Assembly: GCF_003014695.1 (NCBI RefSeq)
Contig: NZ_PYAS01000008.1
Span: forward strand, 62,001 to 126,000
Direction: 5' to 3'
Source: Dyadobacter jiangsuensis
GTDB taxonomy: Bacteria > Bacteroidota > Bacteroidia > Cytophagales > Spirosomataceae
DNA: 64,000 bases
Shown: positions 47,315 through 56,125 of the stretch, piece by piece
Numbering within the stretch: the first letter of the stretch is position 1
Layout: the number at the start of each line of letters is the position of its first letter
Notes under the pieces: generated by a model
The model's input: only the letters and a program-made list of their open reading frames with translations
Database searches by the model: none
What the model was told of the DNA's origin: nothing
Program-made: the position numbers and the translations under genes

Positions 47315-47355
47315 TTTGATATTATTGTAATCTATTTTAAGATATTAAAAGTATC
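47315..47355. promoter_or_regulatory. imuB: Promoter/operator of imuB with GATA-N7-TATC element
   Basis: GATATTAAAAGTATC (47341-47355) has the same GATA-N7-TATC form as the imuA operator. A degenerate copy GATATTATTGTAATC lies at 47318-47332. TTTG at 47315-47318 is a possible -33 box and TAAGATAT at 47338-47345, 19 nt later, a weak -7 box overlapped by the operator. The imuB ATG follows 36 nt after. Confidence 0.6.
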
Positions 47356-47391
47356 ATAAATAATTAATAACCTCATCAACAGAATATTAAA

Positions 47392-48903
47392 ATGCCATCC
47401 CGCTTCATTTCCATATGGTTCCCTAACCTCGCAACGGACCGCCAGATTCGGGTCAGACCGGAGCTATATGGGCTTGAATTTGCGCTTGCAGCACCCGAAC
47501 GTGGGCGAATGGTAGTGACCGCGGTAAGTGCCGAAGCCCGGGCATTAGGCATTGAGCCTGGTATGGTCGTGGCGGACGCCCGGGCCATACTCCCCTCATT
47601 GATAGTCCTGGACGATGAGCCGGAGGTTACCAGGCAGGCGTTGCAGGCCCTCGCCGAATGGTGCCTGCGTTACACCCCGACCGTCGCGCTGAATGCGCCG
47701 GATGGCCTTATTCTCGACGTGACCGGGTGCGCGTACCTGTGGGGAGGCGAGCGTGCGTACATGAATGATCTCATAAGCAGGCTTAACCAGGCTGGCTTCA
47801 CAATACGTGCCGCTATGGCCAATACCATTGGAACAGCCTGGGCCCATGCGCATTATGGACGCCTGGGCGCAATTATTCCGCCGGGGGAACAACACAATGC
47901 ACTGTTGAAACTTCCTCCCGCAGCACTTCGTCTCCCACCCGAAACGTTGGAAAAATTGCAGAAGCTGGGATTTTACACCATCAGCAGTTTCATACAGATA
48001 CCTGCCAGAATGCTACGCCGACGCTTTGGGGAAGATTTGCTGGAAAAACTGAACAAAGCGCTCGGGTACTCGCAGGAATTCATCGAACCAATCCGGCAGG
48101 CTATCCCTTACCAGGAACGGCTTCCCTGCCTGGAACCCATTGTTACTGCCACAGGCATTGAAATAGCTTTGCAAAAACTACTGGAAATGCTTTGTACCCG
48201 CCTCGTAAAGGAGGGTAAGGGGCTGCGCAAAAGTGTTTTAAGCTGCTTCCGCGTGGATGGCAAAACGCAGCAAATCGATATAGTAACGAACCGCGCATCT
48301 CATCATATCAAGCACCTTTTCAGGCTTTTTGAATTGAAAATCAAAACCATTGCGCCCGGTTTTGGAATCGAGTTGTTCCTTCTTGAAGCGCCCGAGGTAG
48401 AAGACATGAACGTGACACAGGAAACGATGTGGGACACCACAGGCGGTTTTGAAAATGCGGCCATTACCGAATTACTCGATGCCGTCATAGGACGGACCGG
48501 GACCGACACGGTTCACAGGTATTTGCCTGATGAACACCATTGGCCCGAAAGGTCCGTCAAAACAGTGACCTCCCTGCGCGAAAAGCCGCATACAAGCTGG
48601 CGTACCGACCGGCAAAGGCCTGTTTTCCTGCTCCCAAAACCCGAAAGTATACAAGTGACCGCACCGGTCCCGGATTATCCTCCTACCGTTTTCAGCTACC
48701 AGGGTAAGGTACATTACATAGGTAAATCGGAAGGCCCCGAGCGCATCGAGCAGGAATGGTGGTTGCAACAGGGCCTGCACCGCGACTATTATACATTGGA
48801 AGATCAGGAGGGACAGCGTTACTGGGTTTTCAGGCTGGGCCCATATTCCGAAGAAGCGGAAGATAAAAAGCCTGAATGGTTCATACATGGTTTTTTCGCC
48901 TGA
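47392..48903 (+). CDS. imuB: ImuB, Y-family polymerase-like mutasome scaffold
   Basis: 503 aa. SRFISIWFPNLATDRQIRVRP begins a Y-family polymerase fold. The palm residues expected for catalysis are replaced (MVVTAVSAEARALGIEPGM, LNAPDGLILDVTGCAYLWGG), as usual for ImuB, which is an inactive Y-family homologue. It has a helix-hairpin-helix-like LEKLQKLGFYTISSFIQIPARMLRRRFG and a C-terminal region with an OB-like part (FSYQGKVHYIGKSEGPERIEQEWW). ImuB bridges DnaE2 to the beta clamp in translesion synthesis. dnaE2 follows 36 bp downstream. Confidence 0.85.
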   Translation: MPSRFISIWFPNLATDRQIRVRPELYGLEFALAAPERGRMVVTAVSAEARALGIEPGMVVADARAILPSLIVLDDEPEVTRQALQALAEWCLRYTPTVALNAPDGLILDVTGCAYLWGGERAYMNDLISRLNQAGFTIRAAMANTIGTAWAHAHYGRLGAIIPPGEQHNALLKLPPAALRLPPETLEKLQKLGFYTISSFIQIPARMLRRRFGEDLLEKLNKALGYSQEFIEPIRQAIPYQERLPCLEPIVTATGIEIALQKLLEMLCTRLVKEGKGLRKSVLSCFRVDGKTQQIDIVTNRASHHIKHLFRLFELKIKTIAPGFGIELFLLEAPEVEDMNVTQETMWDTTGGFENAAITELLDAVIGRTGTDTVHRYLPDEHHWPERSVKTVTSLREKPHTSWRTDRQRPVFLLPKPESIQVTAPVPDYPPTVFSYQGKVHYIGKSEGPERIEQEWWLQQGLHRDYYTLEDQEGQRYWVFRLGPYSEEAEDKKPEWFIHGFFA

Positions 48904-48939
48904 AAGGAAGGCGATTTACCCGAATTACACTTCATCATC

Positions 48940-51900
48940 ATGCATTACACTGAATTACAGGTCACCACCAATTTCAGCTTCCTCCGCGGCGGGTCGCACC
49001 CCGAGGAACTGGTGGCACATGCCATTGAACTGGGTTACAAAGCCATTGCCATTACCGACCGCAACACGCTCGCGGGCATTGTACGCGCGCATGCGGCCGC
49101 GAAGGGCAAGGACTTCCGCATTATCCCCGCCTGCCGCCTGGACCTGCTCGACGGCCCCAGCCTGCTTGCCTACCCTACCGACCGGGAGGGTTACAGTCGC
49201 CTTTCCGCGTTGCTGACCGAAGGCAACCTCCGCACCGAAAAAGGCAAATGCGACCTCTATAAGGCCGACGTTTTCAGCCATTCGGCGGGGATCAAGTTCA
49301 TCGCGGTACCGCCGTCCGCATTAAATGAGTCTTTTGACTTTGACCCTTCCTTCGCCCGAAACCTGAAAGAATACCGCGAGGCATTGGGCAACAACCTCTA
49401 CCTCGGCGCTATACGCTCGTACCAGGGCGATGATATGAAAAAACTCTATCGCCTCGACCAGCTCTCCCAACGATTCAACATTCCGCTGGTCGCGACCAAC
49501 GATGTGCATTACCACAACCTGCAAAGGCGTGAATTACAGGACGTGCTCACGTGCGTCCGGGAGAAATGCACCATTTACAATGCCGGTTACCGGCTGCATG
49601 AAAACGCGGAAAGGTATTTGAAACCAGCCGCCGAAATGCAGCGACTGTTTCTAAAATTCCCGGAAGCCATCGAACGCACGCAGGAAATCGCGGATGCCTG
49701 CCGGTTTTCGTTGAGCAGTTTGAAATATGTATACCCGGAGGAGCTGACTACCGAGGGGCGGACGCCTTTACGGGAACTTGAAATTCTGGCCTGGAAGGGA
49801 GCTGTTGACCGGTTTGATGCGTGCATTCCTCAAAAAGTAGAAGATGCTATTGAACATGAGTTAACATTCATAGAAGAGATGGATTATGCTCCATATTTTC
49901 TGACTGTCTACGACATTGTCAGGTTCGCAAGGTCCCAAAATATTCTTTGCCAAGGAAGAGGTTCCGCAGCCAATTCTACGATATGCTACTGCCTTGGCAT
50001 TACAGCTGTGGATCCCGTTGAAATTGACCTGCTTTTCGAACGCTTTATTTCTTCCTCCCGAAATGAGCCGCCTGACATTGATGTTGATTTCGAGCATGAG
50101 CGACGGGAAGAGGTAATGCAATACATTTACAACAAATACGGCCGCGACCGGGCTGGCATAGTCGCTACCGTTACCCAAGTGCATCAAAAAGGTGCCGTGC
50201 GGGACGTAGCAAAGGCCATGGGCATGTCTATGGATGCCATTAACCGTCTTTCGAGCTCGTTATGGGAATTTACCGATGAATGGTTTGACGGCAAGATCAT
50301 TACCGAGCATGGTTTCAATCCCAATGACCCGCATTTGATTAAAATCCTTGACCTCACCAAGCAATATATGGGCTTCCCTCGCCAATTGGGCCAACATACC
50401 GGTGGTTTTGTGATTACGCAAGGTAAACTTTCGGACCTCTGCCCTATTCTTAATGCAAGAATGGAAAACCGCACTTGTATTGAATGGAACAAAGACGATA
50501 TTGATGCATTGGGATTTCTCAAAATAGATGTGCTGGCCTTGGGTATGCTTACATGTTTACGCAAAGCTTTTGATTTGCTTAAAGCGCATTATAATATAAG
50601 CCACAACCTCGCAAGTATTCCTCCAGATGACAAGGCCGTCTATGATATGATCTGCAAGGCCGACACAATCGGTGTTTTCCAAATCGAAAGCCGAGCCCAG
50701 CAGTCCATGCTGCCCCGATTAAAACCAAGGTGTTTCTACGATTTAGTAATAGAGGTCGCCATCGTCAGACCCGGCCCTATCCAAGGCGATATGGTACATC
50801 CCTATTTAAGGCGACGGGATAAGATTGAGGAAGAAGAATATCCCAGTGAAGAACTGAGGAAAATTCTGGAAAAGACCAAAGGAGTCCCCCTTTTTCAGGA
50901 GCAAGCGATGAATATTGCCATTGTTGCTGCCAATTTTACTCCCACAGAAGCAGATGAGCTAAGAAGAAGTATGGCAACTTTTAAAGCCAAAGGAGTTGTA
51001 TCCAGACTAAGAGATAAATTGGTGTCAGGTATGATAAAAAAGGGCTACGAAAAAGACTTCGCCGAGCGCATTTTCAAGCAACTCGAAGGCTTCGGGAGCT
51101 ACGGCTTCCCGGAAAGCCATGCAGCCAGTTTTGCTTTGCTGGTTTACGTTTCTTCGTGGATCAAATGCCACCATCCGGATGTCTTTGCGGCGGCGCTGCT
51201 CAACAGCCAGCCCATGGGTTTTTACCGCCCGGCGCAGATCGTGATCGATGCCCGGAACCATGAGGTGAAAGTAAGGGAGATCGATATTAATCACTCCTTT
51301 TGGGATAATACCCTTGAAAATATTCCCGGCGAACGATGTGCATTAAGACTGGGCTTCCGACAGGTGAAAGGGTTGAAGGAGGAAGAAATGCAAATTCTGA
51401 TCGCTGCCCGCACCAGGCCATTCACCCATATTCATCAATTGCTCGAAACCGGAATTTCACATACCGCATTGGAAAAACTGGCTGACGCCGACGCATTCCG
51501 GTCTATCGGCTTCGACCGCCGGCAGGCATTCTGGGAAGCCTCCGCTCTGGCCGACCGGCCTATTGGCCTCTTCCAGGGACAACCGTCGGCCAGCGCCAGT
51601 GAAGAGAATGTGCAGTTACCGCAAATGACGCTCTCCGAGCACGTCATCCATGACTATGCCGCCACGTCGCTTTCGCTGAAACAACACCCGGTCAGTTTTG
51701 TGCGCGAGCAATTGAATGCGCTCGGCGCGGTAACCAGCAAGGAGCTCGAAAATATCGGCGATGGCAAAATCGTGAAAGTAGCGGGCCTGGTACTGGTGCG
51801 GCAGCGACCGGGCACAGCCAGCGGCATTTGTTTTATCACCATCGAGGACGAAGCCGGCACGGCAAACCTGGTCGTTTTTCAAAATATGTTCGATACCTAT

Positions 51901-52170
51901 CGCAAGGAAGTGCTGCGCTCCAAATTGCTGATGGTCGAGGGCAAGGTACAAAAGGAGAGCTCTGTTATCCACGTCGTGGTGAGTAAATGCATCAACGCAT
52001 CCGGACTATTGCGAAATCTTGCGGCAAGCGGGGAACAGGAGCCCGATGTGCTCACATTGTCGCGGGCCGATGAAAAGGATGAATACGAATCACAAGCCAA
52101 AGCCCGGAAGTTACAGCCCCACAGGAACGTGCAGGCAGAAATTTTCCCGGCATCCCGGGATTTCCGGTGA
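48940..52170 (+). CDS. dnaE2: Error-prone DNA polymerase III alpha subunit DnaE2
   Basis: 1076 aa, the usual DnaE2 length. N-terminal PHP domain (YTELQVTTNFSFLRGGSHPEELV, then VATNDVHYHNLQRRELQDVLTCVRE), C-family polymerase core (CQGRGSAANSTICYCLGITAVDP; PPDIDVDFEHERREEVMQYIY with catalytic Asps; GGFVITQG), helix-hairpin-helix and OB-fold region (GKIVKVAGLVLVRQRPGTASG). With ImuA and ImuB it forms the mutagenic translesion complex. Its middle (about 49.83-51.06 kb) is AT-richer, about 44% G+C by hand count over 480 nt, versus about 60% near both ends. Confidence 0.92.
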   Translation: MHYTELQVTTNFSFLRGGSHPEELVAHAIELGYKAIAITDRNTLAGIVRAHAAAKGKDFRIIPACRLDLLDGPSLLAYPTDREGYSRLSALLTEGNLRTEKGKCDLYKADVFSHSAGIKFIAVPPSALNESFDFDPSFARNLKEYREALGNNLYLGAIRSYQGDDMKKLYRLDQLSQRFNIPLVATNDVHYHNLQRRELQDVLTCVREKCTIYNAGYRLHENAERYLKPAAEMQRLFLKFPEAIERTQEIADACRFSLSSLKYVYPEELTTEGRTPLRELEILAWKGAVDRFDACIPQKVEDAIEHELTFIEEMDYAPYFLTVYDIVRFARSQNILCQGRGSAANSTICYCLGITAVDPVEIDLLFERFISSSRNEPPDIDVDFEHERREEVMQYIYNKYGRDRAGIVATVTQVHQKGAVRDVAKAMGMSMDAINRLSSSLWEFTDEWFDGKIITEHGFNPNDPHLIKILDLTKQYMGFPRQLGQHTGGFVITQGKLSDLCPILNARMENRTCIEWNKDDIDALGFLKIDVLALGMLTCLRKAFDLLKAHYNISHNLASIPPDDKAVYDMICKADTIGVFQIESRAQQSMLPRLKPRCFYDLVIEVAIVRPGPIQGDMVHPYLRRRDKIEEEEYPSEELRKILEKTKGVPLFQEQAMNIAIVAANFTPTEADELRRSMATFKAKGVVSRLRDKLVSGMIKKGYEKDFAERIFKQLEGFGSYGFPESHAASFALLVYVSSWIKCHHPDVFAAALLNSQPMGFYRPAQIVIDARNHEVKVREIDINHSFWDNTLENIPGERCALRLGFRQVKGLKEEEMQILIAARTRPFTHIHQLLETGISHTALEKLADADAFRSIGFDRRQAFWEASALADRPIGLFQGQPSASASEENVQLPQMTLSEHVIHDYAATSLSLKQHPVSFVREQLNALGAVTSKELENIGDGKIVKVAGLVLVRQRPGTASGICFITIEDEAGTANLVVFQNMFDTYRKEVLRSKLLMVEGKVQKESSVIHVVVSKCINASGLLRNLAASGEQEPDVLTLSRADEKDEYESQAKARKLQPHRNVQAEIFPASRDFR

Positions 52171-52935
52171 TCAATGCACGGCCATATCGAGGTCAATAAC
52201 CTGCATTTTGTAGTTTTCGGGCAGGAGCATGTTGCGAAAAAATGTACCGACACCCAGTCGCCGGCTGAATTTGTAAGCAGGAAGCAACAAATCCACAACC
52301 CAGCCTTTCCCCAGGCCGAGCAATGCATTCACGCGCTCGGGGACGAGCCGCATTTGCACATTCCGCAGCAAATGATACCGGTACCACCCAAGATGTTTCC
52401 GGTATTGTTGGTAAAGATCAATGGTAAAATGGCTTTGGACGAGGTTTTCCTGCAAATGCTCCGCACGCATCCGCTCCCACATGCGCAGGCTCGCGGGTAG
52501 GCCTTGCACGCCCATCCCCTCGCCCACCGCGTGAAAAACGTTGAACAATTCCTCCTTCTCCGCGATGGTCAGTTTCCTTTCCAGTAGCTCAAACGAACGG
52601 ATCGAATAGTCGATGAGCATGAAAAGCACGTCGCGGTAGGCGCTGTCGGGAATACGCGCATTGCGGCTCCGCTCCACGCCCTGATGTATCGCTGCAATCT
52701 GGTGAATAGCCCGCATCGCATCATCATATTCTGAGAATACGATCTGCCTCGCGTAGCCCACGGTCGAAAACAACCTTCCCAACGGGTCCGCAGGAAGCCT
52801 TCCGGTAAAATAGAGCCAGTCGACGGACTTGTTAAGTGCAAATTCGGCTGATGCCCCTGCGAAAATGAACAATATCGTATCCGCCTTTCCCCAGATTTCC
52901 CGCACAATCGAACCTTCTTCCACAAACCATTTCAT
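52171..52935 (-). CDS. MpaB-like oxygenase (DUF2236 type)
   Basis: 254 aa from the ATG at 52935, which overlaps the stop of the DUF2809 gene (ATGA). FVEEGSIVREIWGKADTILFIFAGASAEFALNKSVDWLYFTGRLPADPLGRLFSTVGYARQIVFSEYDDAMRAIHQIAAIHQGV is the DUF2236/MpaB helical sequence, including the conserved HxxV heme-region histidine. MpaB-type proteins act as oxygenases. The gene abuts the dnaE2 stop convergently. Confidence 0.75.
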   Translation of the reverse strand: MKWFVEEGSIVREIWGKADTILFIFAGASAEFALNKSVDWLYFTGRLPADPLGRLFSTVGYARQIVFSEYDDAMRAIHQIAAIHQGVERSRNARIPDSAYRDVLFMLIDYSIRSFELLERKLTIAEKEELFNVFHAVGEGMGVQGLPASLRMWERMRAEHLQENLVQSHFTIDLYQQYRKHLGWYRYHLLRNVQMRLVPERVNALLGLGKGWVVDLLLPAYKFSRRLGVGTFFRNMLLPENYKMQVIDLDMAVH

Positions 52936-53357
52936 ACTGCTTGCCTTTTGCTCATCATCACTTCTACTCCAATCACCAATACAATGCCCAATGTATAAGC
53001 AACGATATCCGACCACGAGAAGGTCGTCCCGATGATCGTCCGGGCAAATGCATTACCTTCCAAACCGAGTATTCTGACGATTTGCAGGTATTGCAGTATT
53101 TCTATCAACCAGGAAAATACCAAAACCACCAATGCCGCCGACAGTACATTCAATCGGGTAACACCACGTACAAAGCAGTATAGCAGCACTACCACCAGCA
53201 CATCGCCTCCCCAGGGCCGCACGAAATCGTCGTGCACGTAAAGCGCAATGAACACTTCAACAAAGAAAATCACCAGTGCAGCAGTTAAATAAGCCTCCAC
53301 AGCGAACTCTCCGCTTCTGTCAGTACCGGCAAGATCATTTTTACTTTTATATTGCAT
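52932..53357 (-). CDS. DUF2809-type membrane protein
   Basis: 141 aa from the ATG at 53357. About four transmembrane helices, with GGDVLVVVLLYCFVRGV, LVFSWLIEILQYLQIV, and TFSWSDIVAYTLG as the family signature. Translationally coupled to the downstream MpaB-like gene by an ATGA overlap. Function unknown. Preceded by a palindromic operator. Confidence 0.72.
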   Translation of the reverse strand: MQYKSKNDLAGTDRSGEFAVEAYLTAALVIFFVEVFIALYVHDDFVRPWGGDVLVVVLLYCFVRGVTRLNVLSAALVVLVFSWLIEILQYLQIVRILGLEGNAFARTIIGTTFSWSDIVAYTLGIVLVIGVEVMMSKRQAV

Positions 53358-53365
53358 AACAAAAA

Positions 53366-53382
53366 GTACTTTGTATAACAAA
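53366..53382 (-). promoter_or_regulatory. Palindromic operator upstream of DUF2809-mpaB pair
   Basis: ACTTTG (53366-53371) and CAAAGT (53377-53382) form perfect inverted arms with a 5-nt spacer TATAA, within AGTACTTTGTATAACAAAGT. It lies 9 bp upstream of the start, so it is likely a repressor site. No regulator is adjacent. Confidence 0.5.
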
Positions 53383-53423
53383 GTAAACTAATGCTTTTGA
53401 CATAAACAATACCCGGGTCCTTC

Positions 53424-53451
53424 AAAAAAAGAGCCCCCGGAAACCGGAGGC
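53424..53451 (-). terminator. Terminator of the minus-strand gene at 53483
   Basis: On the minus strand GCCTCCGG pairs with CCGGGGGC (8 bp, one G-T) around a 3-nt loop and is followed by TCTTTTTTT; the opposite strand also has a short T run. Confidence 0.8.
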
Positions 53452-53482
53452 CGTTTTTCAATTCACAAATCTGACTACAACA

Positions 53483-54166
53483 TCATTTTAAATCTTCAAG
53501 CCGGTAGCCGAGAAAATCGTCGACAACCAACTTGTAATTCAATTTTTTCCTCGGACTCGCGATGTGCACGCTGTATGTCCCTGCCGCGAGTTTCGACACA
53601 TCAAACCAGCGCCCGTAACTGAGATCCTTGATCTGCTCGTGGTAAATCATGCGCAGATCGCTGTCGACAATTCGGATATCGTAACTTTCCTGCGCAGGGT
53701 TTTTAAGAATGACTTTCATTTTCCCCTTCTGCACCACATACACGTTCGAAGTGGCCGTCTTCATGGTTACACTGGGTTCGGCCCATTCCGGTTCCGACAT
53801 GCTCCGGTAATCTGTCCGGCTATCGGCCACGATATCATAGGCTTTCACCTTCTCTGACAACAATTCGCGCGCCATCAATTTGGCCAGCAAATCATCAAAA
53901 AGCCGGACATTCCGCCTCGACAGCTTAACATACTTGCGCGCCATTGATTCCTGGTACAACAATTGATTACTGCCGTCGAAGAACTGTACTACGGTGTTGC
54001 GCGAGTTCGGGTCGGTGTGGACCTGCCAGTAACCTTTATCGGATTCAACATAGGACTGCCCGGCGGCGAGCTGCCCGGCGGTAAGCTGCCCGGCGGCAGG
54101 TACAAAGCTGGCCAGCCAGAGGGCGGGCGCCAGCAAAAGGGCAAAGTGGATTCTTTTCGTTTTCAT
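53483..54166 (-). CDS. Secreted unknown protein with possible T9SS-like or beta-sandwich C-terminus
   Basis: 227 aa from the ATG at 54166. Signal peptide (IHFALLLAPALWLASFVPAAGQ) is followed by three repeats of AGQL encoded by 15-bp tandem repeats. The C-terminal 90 residues (MKVILKNPAQESYDIRIVDSDLRMIYHEQIKDLSYGRWFDVSKLAAGTYSVHIASPRKKLNYKLVV) look like a beta-sandwich sorting-like module but lack the FPNP motif. Function unknown. Confidence 0.6.
   Translation of the reverse strand: MKTKRIHFALLLAPALWLASFVPAAGQLTAGQLAAGQSYVESDKGYWQVHTDPNSRNTVVQFFDGSNQLLYQESMARKYVKLSRRNVRLFDDLLAKLMARELLSEKVKAYDIVADSRTDYRSMSEPEWAEPSVTMKTATSNVYVVQKGKMKVILKNPAQESYDIRIVDSDLRMIYHEQIKDLSYGRWFDVSKLAAGTYSVHIASPRKKLNYKLVVDDFLGYRLEDLK
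54057..54101 (-). repeat. Three 15-bp tandem repeats in the start of the 53483 gene
   Basis: Copies TGCCCGGCGGCGAGC, TGCCCGGCGGTAAGC, TGCCCGGCGGCAGGT follow one another without spacer. They encode repeated AAGQL/TAGQL units at the signal-peptide junction. Copy-number change would not break the frame. Confidence 0.8.
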
Positions 54167-54344
54167 GGCTATCAAGGGGTGGAATATTTTTTGAACAAAA
54201 ACACAAAAAGTACTCAATGGGAAGAGCTTTCCCATTCCTTTGATTGATGGCCATCAATTTGTTTCAAAGAGGACGTTTCAAATATGAAAGTTGCAGCGAA
54301 TGTAAATTCTTTTCGAGATTGGGTAACAAAACAACCGAACGACC

Positions 54345-54641
54345 ATGGTAACTATCACACAATTTGTCTATATCAAAGAAGGTAAGGAGGATATTTTCCA
54401 GCAATTCGAGTCAATGGTGCTGCCCTTGATACCCCGATATAACGGAAAACTGCTCCTGAGGCTGCGCACCGGCCCGGAGCAGTTGATAGAAGGCGAGCTT
54501 GACGCGCCTTATGAAGTACATTTGGTCAGTTTTGAATCGGAGGCGGACCTGGAAGCCTACATGGCCGACCAGATCCGCGAACAATATCTCTATTTAAAAG
54601 AGGATTCGGTACTGAAAGTAATGACTGTCAAACAGCCGTAA
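54345..54641 (+). CDS. Small DUF1330-like protein
   Basis: 98 aa. MVTITQFVYIKEGKEDIFQQFESMVLPLIPRYNGKLLLRLRTG with EVHLVSFESEADLEAYM is the ferredoxin-like alpha/beta dimeric fold of DUF1330. Function unknown. Convergent with the cytochrome c gene 5 bp downstream. Confidence 0.7.
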   Translation: MVTITQFVYIKEGKEDIFQQFESMVLPLIPRYNGKLLLRLRTGPEQLIEGELDAPYEVHLVSFESEADLEAYMADQIREQYLYLKEDSVLKVMTVKQP

Positions 54642-54646
54642 CCCAC

Positions 54647-55255
54647 TCAGGGCGCCGGCGGAATGTACGATGGTACAACATTCGAGACCGGCTTAATGGA
54701 TTTCAGGTAAGCAAAAATGGCGCGCATATCACCGTCGGCCATATTCACGTAGTTGAACCAGGGCATTGGCGGCATGAGCGGGCGGCTGTTTTCCAGACCT
54801 TTGAACTTCCCTTTGCGCATCGCGGTATTGAACTGCTCGAACGACCAGTTACCGATACCGGTTTCGTCGGGCGTCAGGTTAGCAGCGAACGACATACCCC
54901 AGGGCCCTGCGAACGCCGTGCTCTGCCCGTTGAACACCACCCATTCACCGGTTTTGAGAATGCTTTTGTCAAACGTACCCAGTGGCTGGGCACTATTGTG
55001 TCCCGACAAAAAGCGGTCCATATCCGGTGCGGGGCCTTGCGCCGTCATTTTCTTGGGAGCATGGCAATCCGCGCAGCCCATGATGGTAACGAGGTATTGT
55101 CCTCTTTTCACAACGTCGTCTTTCGAATCGGCAACGGTTGGCTTCGACACGCTTTCAGCCGGGGCAAGCATTACGCTTTTGGGTGCTTCCCGTTGTTTTG
55201 TAAAAGCACAAATGGACCATACAGCCGCCGAAGCAGCCAAATAAACAAGTTTCAT
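54647..55255 (-). CDS. Cytochrome c family protein
   Basis: 202 aa with signal peptide. One heme-attachment motif CADCH at residues 61-65, preceded by RGQYLVTIMG and followed by HAPKK; possible axial Met in RPLMPPMPWFNY. GNWSFEQFNTAMRKGKFKG is the typical class I cytochrome c segment of alcohol-dehydrogenase-associated dihaem proteins, though here only one heme site is seen. Periplasmic electron carrier; partner unknown. Confidence 0.85.
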   Translation of the reverse strand: MKLVYLAASAAVWSICAFTKQREAPKSVMLAPAESVSKPTVADSKDDVVKRGQYLVTIMGCADCHAPKKMTAQGPAPDMDRFLSGHNSAQPLGTFDKSILKTGEWVVFNGQSTAFAGPWGMSFAANLTPDETGIGNWSFEQFNTAMRKGKFKGLENSRPLMPPMPWFNYVNMADGDMRAIFAYLKSIKPVSNVVPSYIPPAP

Positions 55256-55285
55256 GGTAAATAGATTTAAAGTTAAAAACTGGGA

Positions 55286-56125
55286 TCAGGCAAACCGCAC
55301 CTGCTTGTCGGGCAACCTGAAATACTGATATTGATCCTGAAATATATTGGTTGGTACTTCCCGGGTAAATTCTTTAAAGTCACGGATAAAATGCGCCTGG
55401 TCTGAATAGCCAAATTTATACGAAACCTCGGCCCAGTTGGGCGTCGACGACATGCCTGAAAACGATTCATACGCGTTCCTGAAACGGATAATAGGCTGGT
55501 ACATCTTGGGCGTCGTACCGTAATGGTCCTTGAAAATCCTTTCCAGCTGACGTTTGCCGATGTATAAATTCTCGCTCAGCGTATCGATGGATATTCGGCC
55601 CTGCGTTTGACGGATCAGCCGCGAAGCTTGTGAAATATGGTGCTCCTTCGAACGGGTGTTTTTCAAAAGCCCGGACAGGAACTTCTCCGTAATACGCACG
55701 ACCTCTTCCATGTCCTGTACTCCATATACGTCGTCCACGAGTCTGTTTATCTCGCTTCCGAAATAGCTCTCGACATCGGTGAACTGGTTGAACAGCGGCG
55801 CGATTGGTATCCGGAACAATTCCAGCGCACTTTCCGGCCGCAGCCGTATCCCGAATTTCCTGCACGACCCGACCGTTTTCCATTGCACGGCATCGCGGTA
55901 CAATCCTACCAGGAACGCGGGCGGTAACTTCTCCCACTGCCCGTCGAAAAACGCATTGCAACGGTTATCATCCAGGTGAAGAATCAACTCCAACGTACCG
56001 AACGGCATGCAGCGCTGTACCGGCGACTCACACTCGCCCACCGTTTCGAACCGGTGTAGCCAGTAGCACTCCACATAGGGCTGTAATTCGGCAGATGGTT
56101 TAAATTCCTGATAACCTGAGCTCAT
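55286..56125 (-). CDS. AraC-family transcriptional regulator
   Basis: 279 aa. The N-terminal half (YQEFKPSAELQPYVECYWLHRFE) is the DUF6597-like ligand domain. C-terminal AraC double HTH is complete: ISIDTLSENLYIGKRQLERIFKDHYGTTPKMY, then WAEVSYKFGYSDQAHFIRDFKEFTREVP. It lies 30 bp upstream of the cytochrome c gene on the same strand and could control or be cotranscribed with it. Confidence 0.87.
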   Translation of the reverse strand: MSSGYQEFKPSAELQPYVECYWLHRFETVGECESPVQRCMPFGTLELILHLDDNRCNAFFDGQWEKLPPAFLVGLYRDAVQWKTVGSCRKFGIRLRPESALELFRIPIAPLFNQFTDVESYFGSEINRLVDDVYGVQDMEEVVRITEKFLSGLLKNTRSKEHHISQASRLIRQTQGRISIDTLSENLYIGKRQLERIFKDHYGTTPKMYQPIIRFRNAYESFSGMSSTPNWAEVSYKFGYSDQAHFIRDFKEFTREVPTNIFQDQYQYFRLPDKQVRFA

